From contig VBAH01000028.1 in NCBI GenBank assembly GCA_005884685.1, positions 1 through 64,000 of the forward strand: a DNA stretch of 64,000 nucleotides, in the 5' to 3' direction. The notes under the pieces are model-generated. The model was not told where the DNA came from, made no database searches, and saw nothing but the letters and a program-made list of their open reading frames with translations. Positions within the stretch are counted from its first letter, which is position 1, and each line of letters opens with the position of its first letter. The position numbers and the translations under genes are program-made. Source of the stretch: Alphaproteobacteria bacterium. Its GTDB lineage: Bacteria; Pseudomonadota; Alphaproteobacteria; Rhizobiales; Xanthobacteraceae. Positions 16,053-25,455 of the stretch are shown here, piece after piece.

Positions 16053-17602
16053 TGCCCCTGCCAGAACTCCTCGCAATCCTGATGGTGGCCGCCGTGTGCG
16101 GCCTGCTGTTCGCCGGCTATCCGGTGGCGCTGACGCTCGGCGGCGTGTCGCTTGCGTTCGCCGCGCTCGGTCATGTGCTCGGCGCGATGGACATCGGGCT
16201 GCTCTACGCGCTGCCGCAGCGCATCTTCGGCGTGATGACCAACGCGGTGCTGCTCGCGATCCCGTTGTTCATCTTCATGGGGGTGATGCTGGAGCGTTCG
16301 CGCATCGCGGAGGATCTGCTCGAAACGATGGGCCGCCTGTTTGGATCGCTGCCGGGCGGGCTCGGTATCTCGGTCGTGCTGGTCGGCGTGCTGCTCGCCG
16401 CCGCCAAGGGCGTGGTGGGGGCGACCGTCGTCACCATCGCGCTGATCACGCTGCCGACCATGCTGCGCCACGGCTACGATCCGCGCCTCGCCGCCGGCAC
16501 CGTCGCGGCAACCGCGACACTCGCGCAAATCCTGCCGCCCGCGACCGTGCTGGTGCTGCTCGGCGACCAGCTCAACAATTCTTATCAGGCCGCGCAGCTT
16601 GCCAAGGGCGTGTTCGCACCGGAATCGGTGTCGGTCAGCGACCTGTTTGCCGGGGCGATCGTGCCGGGGCTTACGTTGGTGGCGCTCTATATTCTTTTCC
16701 TCCTGGCGGTCGCGGTCGTGCGCCCCGCCGCGATGCCGCCGATCCCGCCCGATCCGGCCGCGCCCACCGGCACAGCCCTGTTTGAGCAGCTGGCGCGCGT
16801 CCTGCTGGCACCCGTGCTGCTCATCGTGGTGGTGCTCGGCTCGATCCTGATCGGCCTTGCGACTCCGACCGAAGCCGCCGCGGTGGGCGCCGTCGGTGCG
16901 ATCCTGCTGGCGGCGCTGCGTAGCGCAGGCGCGCCCGGCGCGGTCGCACTCTGCCTCGGTGCGTTCGCCGCCTTGATGTTTGTCCGCGCGTTCCTCGATG
17001 CGCGCGGCGGAGCGGGCTTCGCGCTCGCGCTGATCCTGATGGCGGCGCTCGCGCTCGGCCTTGCGGGCGCGCTGCGCCAAGTCTGGCGCGCCGGCTATCT
17101 TACGGCGACGGCCGGCAAGACCACGCAGATGACGGCGATGATCTTCCTGATCCTGATCGGCGCGACGCTGTTCAGCCTGGTGTTCCGCGGGCTCGGCGGC
17201 GACGGCATGGTGCACCGCGCGCTCTCCAACCTGCCGGGCGGCGCTGCGGGCGCGATCCTCGCCGTGATGGCGGCGATGTTCCTGCTCGGATTCGTGATGG
17301 ATGCGTTCGAGATCATCTTCGTGGTGGTGCCGATCGTCGCGCCGCCGCTGCTGGCGATGGAGGGCGTCGACCCGGTGTGGCTCGGCATCCTGATGGCGGT
17401 GAATCTGCAGACCTCCTACATGCACCCGCCGCTCGGGCCGACGCTGTTCTTCCTGCGCGGCGTCGCGCCGCCGGAAATCACCACGCGCCACATCTATGTC
17501 GGCATCATCCCGTTCGTGGTCATCCAGCTTTTTGCGCTGATCGTGCTCTGGTTCGTGCCGGGCCTTGCGACCTGGCTGCCGCGCCTGTTGTATGGCGGCT
17601 GA
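16052..17602 (+). CDS. dctM: TRAP transporter large membrane subunit (DctM type)
   Basis: Ion-coupled permease subunit with about 12-14 transmembrane segments over 516 residues. Family motifs include GYPVALTLGGVSL near the start, AIPLFIFMGVMLERS, and ATPTEAAAVGAVGA in the middle. The C-terminal half is somewhat long, with two extra hydrophobic stretches around residues 285-345 compared with ordinary DctM (about 430 residues), typical of the larger FcbT3/DctM-like branch. GTG 16052 overlaps the dctQ stop, so the two are co-translated. Confidence 0.9.
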   Translation: MPLPELLAILMVAAVCGLLFAGYPVALTLGGVSLAFAALGHVLGAMDIGLLYALPQRIFGVMTNAVLLAIPLFIFMGVMLERSRIAEDLLETMGRLFGSLPGGLGISVVLVGVLLAAAKGVVGATVVTIALITLPTMLRHGYDPRLAAGTVAATATLAQILPPATVLVLLGDQLNNSYQAAQLAKGVFAPESVSVSDLFAGAIVPGLTLVALYILFLLAVAVVRPAAMPPIPPDPAAPTGTALFEQLARVLLAPVLLIVVVLGSILIGLATPTEAAAVGAVGAILLAALRSAGAPGAVALCLGAFAALMFVRAFLDARGGAGFALALILMAALALGLAGALRQVWRAGYLTATAGKTTQMTAMIFLILIGATLFSLVFRGLGGDGMVHRALSNLPGGAAGAILAVMAAMFLLGFVMDAFEIIFVVVPIVAPPLLAMEGVDPVWLGILMAVNLQTSYMHPPLGPTLFFLRGVAPPEITTRHIYVGIIPFVVIQLFALIVLWFVPGLATWLPRLLYGG

Positions 17603-17612
17603 GGAAACAGCC

Positions 17613-18386
17613 ATGAAACCCAATGAGTTGTTCGACATCTCGGGCCGCGTCGCGCTGGTCACCGGCGCATCGAGCGGGCTTGGGGCGCATTTTGCGCAAA
17701 CGCTCGCCGAGAACGGCGCGAAGGTCGTGCTGGTCGCGCGCCGCGCCGAGCGGCTCGATGCATTGAAAAAGAAAATCGAATCGACCGGCGGCCAGGCGAT
17801 CGCCGTCGAAGCCGACGTGCTCGATCGCGCCGCGATGGTGCGCGCCTTCGATGCGGCCGAGAGAGCCTTCGGCAGCGTGACGATCCTGATCAACAATGCC
17901 GGCATCACGCACGCCGATCGCGCGTACGAGATGACCGAAGAGACCTGGCGGCGCGTGCTCGGCACCAACCTCGACGCCGTGCTCTACTGGGCGCAGGAAG
18001 CCGCAAAGCGCATGATCGCCGCGAAGCAACCGGGCGCGATCGTGAATATTGCGTCGATCCTCGGGTTCAATGTCGCGAAGGGCGTCGCGGCCTATGCGGT
18101 CGCGAAGGCGGGCGTCGTGCAGCTCACCAAGGCGCTGGCAATCGAGCTCGCGTTTCGCGGCGTGCGGGTGAATGCGATCGCGCCGGGCTTCGTCGTGACC
18201 GAGATCAACGACGAATACCTCAAGAGCCGGCCGGACATGACGCGCAATATCCCGGTCGGCCGCTTCGGCGAGACGAAGGACCTCGATGGTGCGCTGCTTC
18301 TGCTGTGCTCGAATGCCGGCGCCTTCATGGCCGGCTCGACCGTCGTGGTCGACGGCGGACAGGTGCTGACGATTACGGGGGCGTGA
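17613..18386 (+). CDS. SDR family NAD(P)-dependent oxidoreductase
   Basis: Classical short-chain dehydrogenase, 257 residues. TGASSGLG at 17-24 binds the cofactor, NNAG is at 94-97, and the catalytic serine S148 and Y161-K165 (YAVAK) are present. GAGG lies a few bases before the ATG at 17613. It begins 10 bases after the TRAP permease and probably shares its transcript, then GST follows, which would fit breakdown of an imported compound. The substrate cannot be told from sequence. Confidence 0.9.
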   Translation: MKPNELFDISGRVALVTGASSGLGAHFAQTLAENGAKVVLVARRAERLDALKKKIESTGGQAIAVEADVLDRAAMVRAFDAAERAFGSVTILINNAGITHADRAYEMTEETWRRVLGTNLDAVLYWAQEAAKRMIAAKQPGAIVNIASILGFNVAKGVAAYAVAKAGVVQLTKALAIELAFRGVRVNAIAPGFVVTEINDEYLKSRPDMTRNIPVGRFGETKDLDGALLLLCSNAGAFMAGSTVVVDGGQVLTITGA

Positions 18387-18395
18387 CGGGAGCGC

Positions 18396-18437
18396 CTGAT
18401 CCCGAAAAGTGGGAACCGGTTTTCGGACAAGATCATA
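18396..18437. repeat. Short palindromic rhizobial intergenic repeat
   Basis: The stretch around TCCCGAAAAGTGGGAACC and GGTTTTCGGA folds as an imperfect hairpin in the gap between the SDR and GST genes. I recall near-identical elements scattered through Bradyrhizobium-type genomes; only this copy was noticed in the window. Confidence 0.5.
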
Positions 18438-18451
18438 CGCAAAGGACAATC

Positions 18452-19081
18452 ATGAAATTCTACGATTGCTCCACCGCCCCGAGCCCGCGCCGCGTGCGCA
18501 TCTTTGCGGCCGAGAAGGGCATCGCGCTGCCGACCGTGCAGGTCGATCTGCGCAACGGCGAGCAGTTCACGCCCGCGTTTCGCGCCATCAATCCGGACTG
18601 CACCGTGCCGGTCCTCCAACTCGACGACGGCACGGTGATCGCCGATGCGGTCGCGATCTGCGGCTACCTCGAAGAACTCCATCCCGATCCGCCGCTGATG
18701 GGCTCGAACCCGCAGGAGCGCGCGGTCGTCACCGCGCTCAACCGCCAGATCGAGCGCGACGGCTTCTTCGCCGCGATGGATGCGTTCCGCAATACCGCCA
18801 AGGGGCTGAAGGGCCGCGCGCTGCCCGGGCCGCACGATTACGAGCAGATCCCCGACCTCGCTGCGCGTGGCCGGGTCCGGGTCGAGCATTTCTTTCGCGC
18901 CATGGACGCGCGGCTCGATGACCGCGCGTTCGTCGCCGGCACCCGCTTCACCATCGCGGACATCTCCACGCTGGTGCTGATCGACCTCGCGGGCCGGGCG
19001 AAGCTCACGTTGCCCGAGGCGTGCGCGAACCTGCGCCGCTGGCATAGGGAGGTGGCTGCAAGGCCGAGCGCGTCGGCCTAG
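18452..19081 (+). CDS. Glutathione S-transferase family protein
   Basis: A 209-residue cytosolic GST: an N-terminal thioredoxin-like half (MKFYDCSTAPSPRRVRIF, with VPVLQLDDG as the cis-proline strand and DAVAICGYLEE after it) and an all-helical C-terminal half ending in FTIADISTLVLIDLAG, the usual N-capping motif. AAGGA precedes the ATG at 18452. It follows the SDR gene after 65 bases holding a palindromic repeat. The role (conjugation, isomerisation or peroxidase) is not assignable. Confidence 0.88.
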   Translation: MKFYDCSTAPSPRRVRIFAAEKGIALPTVQVDLRNGEQFTPAFRAINPDCTVPVLQLDDGTVIADAVAICGYLEELHPDPPLMGSNPQERAVVTALNRQIERDGFFAAMDAFRNTAKGLKGRALPGPHDYEQIPDLAARGRVRVEHFFRAMDARLDDRAFVAGTRFTIADISTLVLIDLAGRAKLTLPEACANLRRWHREVAARPSASA

Positions 19082-19176
19082 GTGCTGCATTGCGCCAAAT
19101 TTCTCCGCGCCCGGCGATCCCGCAACTTCGTGCTGGCATCCCAGCCGCGAACGAAATTGACCGTATGAGGCTGAAA

Positions 19177-19193
19177 TGTCAGCATTACTGACA
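19177..19193. promoter_or_regulatory. Palindrome upstream of the indolepyruvate oxidoreductase gene
   Basis: TGTCAG and CTGACA form perfect 6-bp inverted arms around five bases, about 100 bases before the oxidoreductase ATG. It could be a regulator operator. The rest of the gap 19082-19293 holds nothing I recognise. Confidence 0.3.
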
Positions 19194-19293
19194 CTTTTAT
19201 TCTGCCGACTCGACGCCTAGATTGCGGCTGGGCGGCGTTATGTTCTTGGCGGCGGTGGGCTCGCCACGGCAGACTGCCTCGCGGGAGGCCTGA

Positions 19294-22200
19294 ATGACGC
19301 TGAAGAACGTCACCCTCGACGACAAATACGACCTCAGCCAGAGCCGCGTGTTCGTCACCGGCTATCAGGCACTGATCCGCGCCTGCCTGATGCAGCAGGA
19401 GCGTGACCGGCGCGCAGGCCTCAACACCGCCGGCTACGTCTCGGGCTATCGCGGCTCTCCGCTCGGCGGGCTCGACCAGCAGTTCATGCGTGCCAAGGCG
19501 GCGCTCGATCGCCAAAACGTCCTGTTCCAATCAGGCCTGAACGAGGATCTCGCTGCGACCGCGATCTGGGGCACGCAGCAGGCCGAACTGCGCGGCGAGG
19601 GCAAATACGACGGCGTGTTCGGCATGTGGTACGGCAAGGGTCCGGGTGTCGACCGCACCGGCGATGTGTTCCGCCACGCCAATTTCGCCGGCTCGTCGAA
19701 AAACGGCGGCGTCGTCGCCCTGATGGGCGACGACCACACGGCCGAATCCTCCACCACCGCCCACCAGTCCGAATTCCATTTCGTCGATGTGATGATTCCA
19801 ATCCTGAATCCGGCGGGCGTGCAGGAGATCATCGATTATGCGCTCTACGGCTGGGCGATGTCGCGCTATTGCGGCTCGTGGGCGGCGCTCAAATGCATGC
19901 ACGAGACGGTGGAGTCGACCGCGGTGGTCGACGGCGCGCTCGACCGCGTGAAGATCGTCATTCCGGGCGACGACGAATTCCGGATGCCGCCGGGCGGGCT
20001 CAACATCCGGCTGGTCGACGGCATCCTCGAGATGGAAGCGCGCCTGCACGACTACAAGCGCGACGCCATGCTCGCCTTCGTGCATGCGAACAAGCTCAAC
20101 CGCGTGATCATCTCGGGCGGGCGCAATCCGAAGATCGGCATCATCACGGTGGGAAAGAGCTATCTCGACGTGCGCCAGGCGCTCGACGAGCTCGGCATCG
20201 ACGAGGTGAAGTGCAACGATCTCGGCATCAAGCTCTACAAAGTCGCTTGCCCGTGGCCGCTCTCGCGCCGCGAGCTGAAAGAATTTGCCGAAGGTCTCGA
20301 GCTCATCATCGTGGTCGAGGAGAAGCGCTCGCTGATCGAAGTGCAGGTGCGTGAGGAGCTGTACGGCATTCCGAATCCTCCCAAGGTGATCGGCAAGCGC
20401 GACGAGCAGGACAACTGGCTGTTCCCTGTGAAAGGCGCGCTCGAGCCCAACGACATCGCGGTCGCGATTGGTGAGCGCGTGCTGCGGCGCGGCCACGTCG
20501 AGGAAGTCGCCAACAAGGTCGCGCGTTTGAAACAGGCGCAGAGCGCGGTCGCGGCGATGACCGACGTTTCGGCGCGCACGCCGTACTTCTGCTCCGGCTG
20601 CCCGCACAATTCCTCCACCGTGGTGCCGCAGGGCATGCGCGCCTATGCGGGTATCGGCTGCCACTTCATGTCGCAATGGATGGATCGCAACACGCTCGGC
20701 TGGACCCACATGGGCGGCGAGGGCGCGAACTGGATCGGCGAGGCGCCGTTCTCCAAGCGCCGCCACGTGTTCCAGAACCTCGGCGACGGCACCTACAATC
20801 ATTCGGGCTATCTGGCGATCCGCGCCTCGGCGGCGGCGGGCGTCAACGTCACCTACAAGATTCTGTTCAATGATGCAGTCGCGATGACGGGCGGGCAGCG
20901 CAACGATGGCGGCCTCACGGTGCCGATCATCGCGCGCCAGGTCGCGGCCGAGGGCGCGAAGAAGATCGTCGTCGTCACCGACGAGCCGTGGAAATATCCG
21001 AAGAACACCGAATGGCCGGCGGGCCTTACCATCCATCACCGCGACGAACTGATGGCGGTGCAGACGGGGCTCGCGGATGTGCCCGGCCTGTCGGTGCTGA
21101 TCTACGACCAGACCTGTGCGGCAGAGAAGCGGCGCCGCAGGAAGCGCGGCCAGTTCCCCGACCCCGACAAGCGCGTTGTCATCAACGAGTTGGTTTGCGA
21201 AGGGTGCGGCGACTGCGGCGTGCAGTCGAACTGCGTCTCGGTGCAGCCGCTGGAAACCGAGTGGGGGCGCAAGCGCACCATCGACCAGTCGAGCTGCAAC
21301 AAGGACTATTCCTGCCTCAAGGGCTTCTGCCCGTCGTTCGTCACCGTGGAAGGCGCGAAGCTCAAGCGCGGCAAGGCGATCGAGGCACCGGCAGATTTGG
21401 CCGCGTTACCGGAGCCGGCACACCCCGCCATCGCGCAGACCTACGCGATCATCGTGACCGGCATCGGCGGCACCGGCATCGTCACCATCGGTGGCGTGCT
21501 CGGCATGGCGGCGCACCTTGAGGGCAAGGGCGTCGGCATCATCGATCAGGCCGGCCTCGCGCAGAAGGGCGGCGCGGTCTACAGCCACATCCGCATCGCC
21601 AGGAAACCGGAGGACATTCACGCGATCCGCGTGGCGGCCGGCGAGTGCGACCTCGTGCTCGGTGGCGACATGGTGGTGGTCGGCAACAAGAAGATTCTTT
21701 CGACCGCCAAGCTCGGCGGCACCACGATGGTGATCAACACCGCCGAGATTTTGCCCGGCGATTTCACCCGCAACGCCGACTTCTCGCTGCCGACCGAGCG
21801 CTTGAAGCGCGCGATCAAAACCGCGGCCGGCGCCGAGAAGACCAACTTCGTCGATGCTACGCGGCTCGCGACCGCGCTGCTCGGCAACTCGATCGGCGCC
21901 AATATCTTCCTCGTCGGCTACGCCTATCAGCTCGGCGCGCTGCCGCTGTCTGCGGAGTCGATCGCGAAAGCGATCGAGCTGAACGGCGAGGCGGTGGAGA
22001 TGAACCTGGCGGCGTTCCAGTTCGGGCGCCGCGCGGCGTTCGATCCGGCTTCGGTCGAGGCGCTGATCAAGCCGGCGCCGGACGCCACAAGCGATGCGCG
22101 GCGGCTGTCGCAAAGCTTCGATGAGATGGTGGCGCGGCGCGTCGAGTTCCTCACCGCATACCAGAATGAAAAATACGCGGCGCGGTACAAGACCTTCGTC

Positions 22201-22779
22201 GCGCTCGCACAAGCGACCGAGACAAAGCAGGCGGCCGGCAAGAGCGGGTTTGCCGAGGCGGTTGCGCGCTATCTGTTCAAGCTGATGGCCTACAAGGACG
22301 AGTACGAAGTCGCGCGGCTCCATGCCGAGACGTCTTTCATGGCGCAGGTGAAGAACGAGGTCGCGGGCGACAATCTCACGCTCAAGTTCCATCTCGCGCC
22401 GCCGCTGCTCGCGAAAAAGGACCCGGTGACCGGCGTCGCGAAGAAGATGACGTTCGGCCCCTGGATGCTCTCGGTCTTCCGCGTGCTGGCGAAATTCCGG
22501 TTCCTGCGCGGCACGCCGTTCGACATTTTCGGCTACTCCGAGGAACGCCGCACCGAGCGCAAGCTGATCGCCGACTACGAGGCATTGCTCGGCGAGGTGA
22601 TGGGCAAGCTCAACTCCGAGAACCACGCGCTGGCGACAGGGCTCGCGGCGATCCCGGAGAAGATCCGCGGCTTCGGCCACGTCAAGGCGCGCCACCTGGT
22701 GGCGGCCAAGGCCGACGAGGCGGCGCTGCTCGAGCAATTCCGCTCCGGCCAGCCGACGCTCTTGAAGGCCGCCGAATAG
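19294..22779 (+). CDS. Indolepyruvate ferredoxin oxidoreductase, fused alpha-gamma form
   Basis: Oxidatively decarboxylates aryl pyruvates from aromatic amino acid breakdown to aryl-acetyl-CoA with reduction of ferredoxin. The 1161-residue protein is the fused aerobic-proteobacterial type: an N-terminal transketolase-like half (GYRGSPLGGLD near 50), a TPP domain (CSGCPHN near 435, GDGTYNHSGY), a 4Fe-4S motif with CEGCGDC at about 635-641 followed by further cysteines (SNC, SSCNKDYSC), a gamma domain starting GIGGTGIV near 723, and a C-terminal extension. GGAGG lies six bases before the ATG. It stands alone, with no ferredoxin gene adjacent. Confidence 0.95.
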   Translation: MTLKNVTLDDKYDLSQSRVFVTGYQALIRACLMQQERDRRAGLNTAGYVSGYRGSPLGGLDQQFMRAKAALDRQNVLFQSGLNEDLAATAIWGTQQAELRGEGKYDGVFGMWYGKGPGVDRTGDVFRHANFAGSSKNGGVVALMGDDHTAESSTTAHQSEFHFVDVMIPILNPAGVQEIIDYALYGWAMSRYCGSWAALKCMHETVESTAVVDGALDRVKIVIPGDDEFRMPPGGLNIRLVDGILEMEARLHDYKRDAMLAFVHANKLNRVIISGGRNPKIGIITVGKSYLDVRQALDELGIDEVKCNDLGIKLYKVACPWPLSRRELKEFAEGLELIIVVEEKRSLIEVQVREELYGIPNPPKVIGKRDEQDNWLFPVKGALEPNDIAVAIGERVLRRGHVEEVANKVARLKQAQSAVAAMTDVSARTPYFCSGCPHNSSTVVPQGMRAYAGIGCHFMSQWMDRNTLGWTHMGGEGANWIGEAPFSKRRHVFQNLGDGTYNHSGYLAIRASAAAGVNVTYKILFNDAVAMTGGQRNDGGLTVPIIARQVAAEGAKKIVVVTDEPWKYPKNTEWPAGLTIHHRDELMAVQTGLADVPGLSVLIYDQTCAAEKRRRRKRGQFPDPDKRVVINELVCEGCGDCGVQSNCVSVQPLETEWGRKRTIDQSSCNKDYSCLKGFCPSFVTVEGAKLKRGKAIEAPADLAALPEPAHPAIAQTYAIIVTGIGGTGIVTIGGVLGMAAHLEGKGVGIIDQAGLAQKGGAVYSHIRIARKPEDIHAIRVAAGECDLVLGGDMVVVGNKKILSTAKLGGTTMVINTAEILPGDFTRNADFSLPTERLKRAIKTAAGAEKTNFVDATRLATALLGNSIGANIFLVGYAYQLGALPLSAESIAKAIELNGEAVEMNLAAFQFGRRAAFDPASVEALIKPAPDATSDARRLSQSFDEMVARRVEFLTAYQNEKYAARYKTFVALAQATETKQAAGKSGFAEAVARYLFKLMAYKDEYEVARLHAETSFMAQVKNEVAGDNLTLKFHLAPPLLAKKDPVTGVAKKMTFGPWMLSVFRVLAKFRFLRGTPFDIFGYSEERRTERKLIADYEALLGEVMGKLNSENHALATGLAAIPEKIRGFGHVKARHLVAAKADEAALLEQFRSGQPTLLKAAE

Positions 22780-22796
22780 TCACCGCAATCAACTCC

Positions 22797-22864
22797 GCTC
22801 GTCCCACGAAAGCGGGGACCCAACTCCTTGCCCTGGATGCCCGCTTTTGCGGGCATGAGCGGAG
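22797..22864. repeat. Dispersed palindromic repeat, family B
   Basis: Two nested palindromes ending TTTTGCGGGCATGAGCGG, lying between the convergent oxidoreductase and deaminase genes. The same family is at 42235-42345, 43681-43758, 50570-50641 and 57829-57908, always outside genes. It may serve as a two-way transcription end, which is inference. Confidence 0.7.
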
Positions 22865-22870
22865 GCAGGC

Positions 22871-23347
22871 TTACGTCTTCTGCCGCTTCGCCCATTCCTT
22901 CAACACCGCGAAGGCGTCGCCGTCGAGCTGCTGCTCGGTCGGCATCTCGCGCTTGCCGGTCGGCAGTGCGACCTGCTTGCGCAGCCTGTCGCCGCGCAGG
23001 TGGGCCGGCCGCGGAATGACGCTGTCGGATTGCGCGGCCGAGGCGGCGTAGTACATCCGGGCGATCCCCGAGATCGTCATCGTCGAGACGCACAGCGAGC
23101 AGGGCTCGCACGACGTGTAGAGCTCGCACCCGGATAGATCGAGCGTCTTGAGGTTCCGGCAGGCATCGCGGATCGCCTCGACCTCGCCGTGCGAGGTCGG
23201 ATCGAAATTCTTCGGGGATTGGTTGAGCCCCTCGCCGACGACCCGGCCGCCCTTTACGATCACGGCGGCGTAGGGCTTCGTGCCCGGCTTTTCCAGCGCC
23301 TGCGCGGAGAGTTCGATCGCGCGGCGCATGAATTTTTCGTCGTACAT
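22871..23347 (-). CDS. Nucleoside/nucleobase deaminase (cytidine deaminase-like fold)
   Basis: Zinc-dependent deaminase of 158 residues. The zinc and proton-shuttle motif HGE is at 53-55 (H53, E55) and the cysteine pair C83-C86 in SCEPCSLC completes it. The pattern and length fit guanine deaminase or tRNA adenosine deaminase relatives; because the C-terminal half (DSVIPRPAHLRGDRLRK) lacks the typical TadA features, a purine or pterin base is more likely than tRNA. GAGG sits five bases upstream of the ATG at 23345-23347. It is divergent from the CoA-transferase gene. Confidence 0.85.
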   Translation of the reverse strand: MYDEKFMRRAIELSAQALEKPGTKPYAAVIVKGGRVVGEGLNQSPKNFDPTSHGEVEAIRDACRNLKTLDLSGCELYTSCEPCSLCVSTMTISGIARMYYAASAAQSDSVIPRPAHLRGDRLRKQVALPTGKREMPTEQQLDGDAFAVLKEWAKRQKT

Positions 23348-23421
23348 CTGAGCCTCGAACGCAGTTCAAGCGAGACGCAAAGCGTGCCATTCTCCGGCCA
23401 ACAACGCAAAGGAGGCGCGCC

Positions 23422-24591
23422 ATGCGGCCGTTCGAGGGAATTCGCGTCATCGACGTGACGCACGTGCTGGCGGGGCCGTTCGCGGCCTATCAGCTCGCGG
23501 TGCTGGGCGCCGACGTGATCAAGGTCGACGATCCCAACGATCCGGACCAGAGCCGCTCGAGCGGGACGGATGCCGAGCTGAACCGGCGCCAGATGGGCAC
23601 GGGCTTCCTGACGCAAGCCTCGAACAAGCGCGCCGTCACGCTCGATCTCAAGACCGAGCGCGGCCGCGAGATCCTGAAGAAGCTGGTCGCGACCGCCGAC
23701 GTATTCGTCGAAAACTACCGCCCCGGCGCGTTCGAGGCGCTCGGGCTCGGCTACGAAGACCTCGCGAAGATCAATCCGCGGCTGATCTATGCGTCGTTCT
23801 CGGCGTTTGGGCAGAAGGGCCCGCGCGGGCAGCAGACCGCCTACGATCACGTCATCCAGGCGACCTCCGGCATCATGGCGATGACCGGCACGAAGGACGT
23901 GCACCCGATCAAGTTCGGCTCGCCCGCGATCGATTATGCGACCGGCATGACCGGCGCCTTCGCGCTATCGGCAGCGCTGTTCCAGCGCGAGCGTACCGGC
24001 AAGGGCCAGCGCATCGACATGGCGATGCTCGACGTTGCGATGATCCTGATGAGCTCGCACCTCACCGGATACCTGCGCAACGGCGTGCATCCGAAGCCCG
24101 CCGGAAACCGCCATTCGCATGCGACCAACGGCGCGTTCGTCGCGAAGGACGGCGCGTTGATCATGCTCGGTGCGAGCAACATCCGCCAGCAGAAGCGGCT
24201 GTGGACCGTGCTCGGCCGTCCCGACATGATCAAGCGGACCAACGACGAGCGCGATGCCGACCACGCGCGCGAGATTGCCGTGCTCGACGACATCATGCTG
24301 ACGCGCAGCGCGGACGAATGGGAGGAATTCCTCCAGGCGCGTCACGTGCCGGCATGCCGCGTGCGCACGATGGGCGAGGCGGTGGCGGACCCGCATCTCG
24401 GCCACCGCGGGATCATCCATCGGCATGATGGCGCGACCGGCGTCGAAGGCGGCTACGGCGTGCCGCTTGCGGCGTTCACGTTTGCGCATGGCGGCCCGAG
24501 CATCGAGACGCCGCCGCCGGCGCTCGGCGAGCACAATGCGGAAATTTTCGCGGAGCTTGGTTACGGTCCGCAGGCAACCGCCGCGGAGTGA
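23422..24591 (+). CDS. CaiB/BaiF family (class III) CoA-transferase
   Basis: A 389-residue enzyme that moves CoA between carboxylic acids. The opening FEGIRVIDVTHVLAGPFA and the later VENYRPGAFEALGLGYEDL and LIYASFSAFGQKGP are family hallmarks; the catalytic aspartate should lie near residue 170 in the segment GSPAIDYATGM. AAGGAGG stands just before the ATG. Class III members act on carnitine, oxalate, aromatic or branched acids; nothing here tells which. Confidence 0.92.
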   Translation: MRPFEGIRVIDVTHVLAGPFAAYQLAVLGADVIKVDDPNDPDQSRSSGTDAELNRRQMGTGFLTQASNKRAVTLDLKTERGREILKKLVATADVFVENYRPGAFEALGLGYEDLAKINPRLIYASFSAFGQKGPRGQQTAYDHVIQATSGIMAMTGTKDVHPIKFGSPAIDYATGMTGAFALSAALFQRERTGKGQRIDMAMLDVAMILMSSHLTGYLRNGVHPKPAGNRHSHATNGAFVAKDGALIMLGASNIRQQKRLWTVLGRPDMIKRTNDERDADHAREIAVLDDIMLTRSADEWEEFLQARHVPACRVRTMGEAVADPHLGHRGIIHRHDGATGVEGGYGVPLAAFTFAHGGPSIETPPPALGEHNAEIFAELGYGPQATAAE

Positions 24592-24597
24592 TCCCGC

Positions 24598-25446
24598 TCA
24601 GAGCCGCTTCACGCTCGTCACGTCGCTGCCCGCCGCGCTGATGCGCGCAACAGCTTCGTCGATCGGCTCGATCGCCACCATCATGTGGAACGCGTTCGCG
24701 TGCAGGAACGTCGCCTCGTTGCGCACGATGGCGACGTGACCCTTCCAGAACACGAGATCGCCGCGCCCCACCGAGTTCAATGCGATCTGCGTTCCCAGCC
24801 CGCGCTCCTGCATGTCGCCATCGCGCGGACACCGGATACCGCAGGCGTTGAGCGAAACCTGCACCAGCCCCGAACAGTCGAGGCCATGGTTCGTCTTCCC
24901 GCCCCACAGGTACGGCGTGCCGAGGAAGCGTTCCGCCACCGCGACGAAATCCGTCTCGCGACGATCGAGCGGCGCCAGATGACTGGCCGGCAGGAACCCG
25001 AGCGGGGACACCGCGAACCGATCCTGCTCGCGCCTGACCGCGAGCCTGGCGCCGAACGGCGGCATCGCGACCGGCGGCAGCTTGATCGACGGTCCGGGAA
25101 ACGCGAGCGTGCGCAGCGCCGTCACCTTGTGCGTCGGCGCGTCGCGCGGCGGCAGCAAGGCATTCGCCGGCAGCCAGCCGACATATCCGTCATCCGCGAG
25201 CTGGCCCCAGGCCCAGCCTTCGTCGTTGAACTCGTAGACGGTGACGCGCTCGCCCATCAGCGCTTCGGTCACCAGCGCCGCGTCCGGTGAGGGTTCTGCG
25301 CGCACCGGCGTCTGGGCGTCGATCACTTCGCGCACCTCGCCTGCGACGAAGCGTGCAGCCGTAACCTTGCCTTCGAGGTGCTTCGCGGCGAGGCCGGGCT
25401 TGGCCGGCGTGATGCGCGGATCGAAATTCACGGGGGCGCGCTCCAT
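24598..25446 (-). CDS. NlpC/P60 family cysteine peptidase with SH3-like domains
   Basis: A 282-residue probable cell-wall peptidase. The N-terminal two-thirds look like bacterial SH3 domains (AEPSPDAALVTEALMGERV and WLPANALLPP). The C-terminal NlpC/P60 domain has C191 in LDCSGLVQ, H237 in WKGHVAIV and H249 as a catalytic triad. No signal peptide is seen, which is common in this alphaproteobacterial subgroup, often annotated as gamma-D-glutamyl-L-diamino acid hydrolase acting on recycled peptides. It follows the M17 aminopeptidase with a 9-base gap, so both probably process peptides together. Confidence 0.9.
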   Translation of the reverse strand: MERAPVNFDPRITPAKPGLAAKHLEGKVTAARFVAGEVREVIDAQTPVRAEPSPDAALVTEALMGERVTVYEFNDEGWAWGQLADDGYVGWLPANALLPPRDAPTHKVTALRTLAFPGPSIKLPPVAMPPFGARLAVRREQDRFAVSPLGFLPASHLAPLDRRETDFVAVAERFLGTPYLWGGKTNHGLDCSGLVQVSLNACGIRCPRDGDMQERGLGTQIALNSVGRGDLVFWKGHVAIVRNEATFLHANAFHMMVAIEPIDEAVARISAAGSDVTSVKRL

Positions 25447-25455
25447 TCGGAGAAA

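Noticed and set aside
16049-17968. 639-codon minus-strand open frame opposite the TRAP permease
   Set aside because: His/Arg/Gln-rich shadow of a membrane protein gene.
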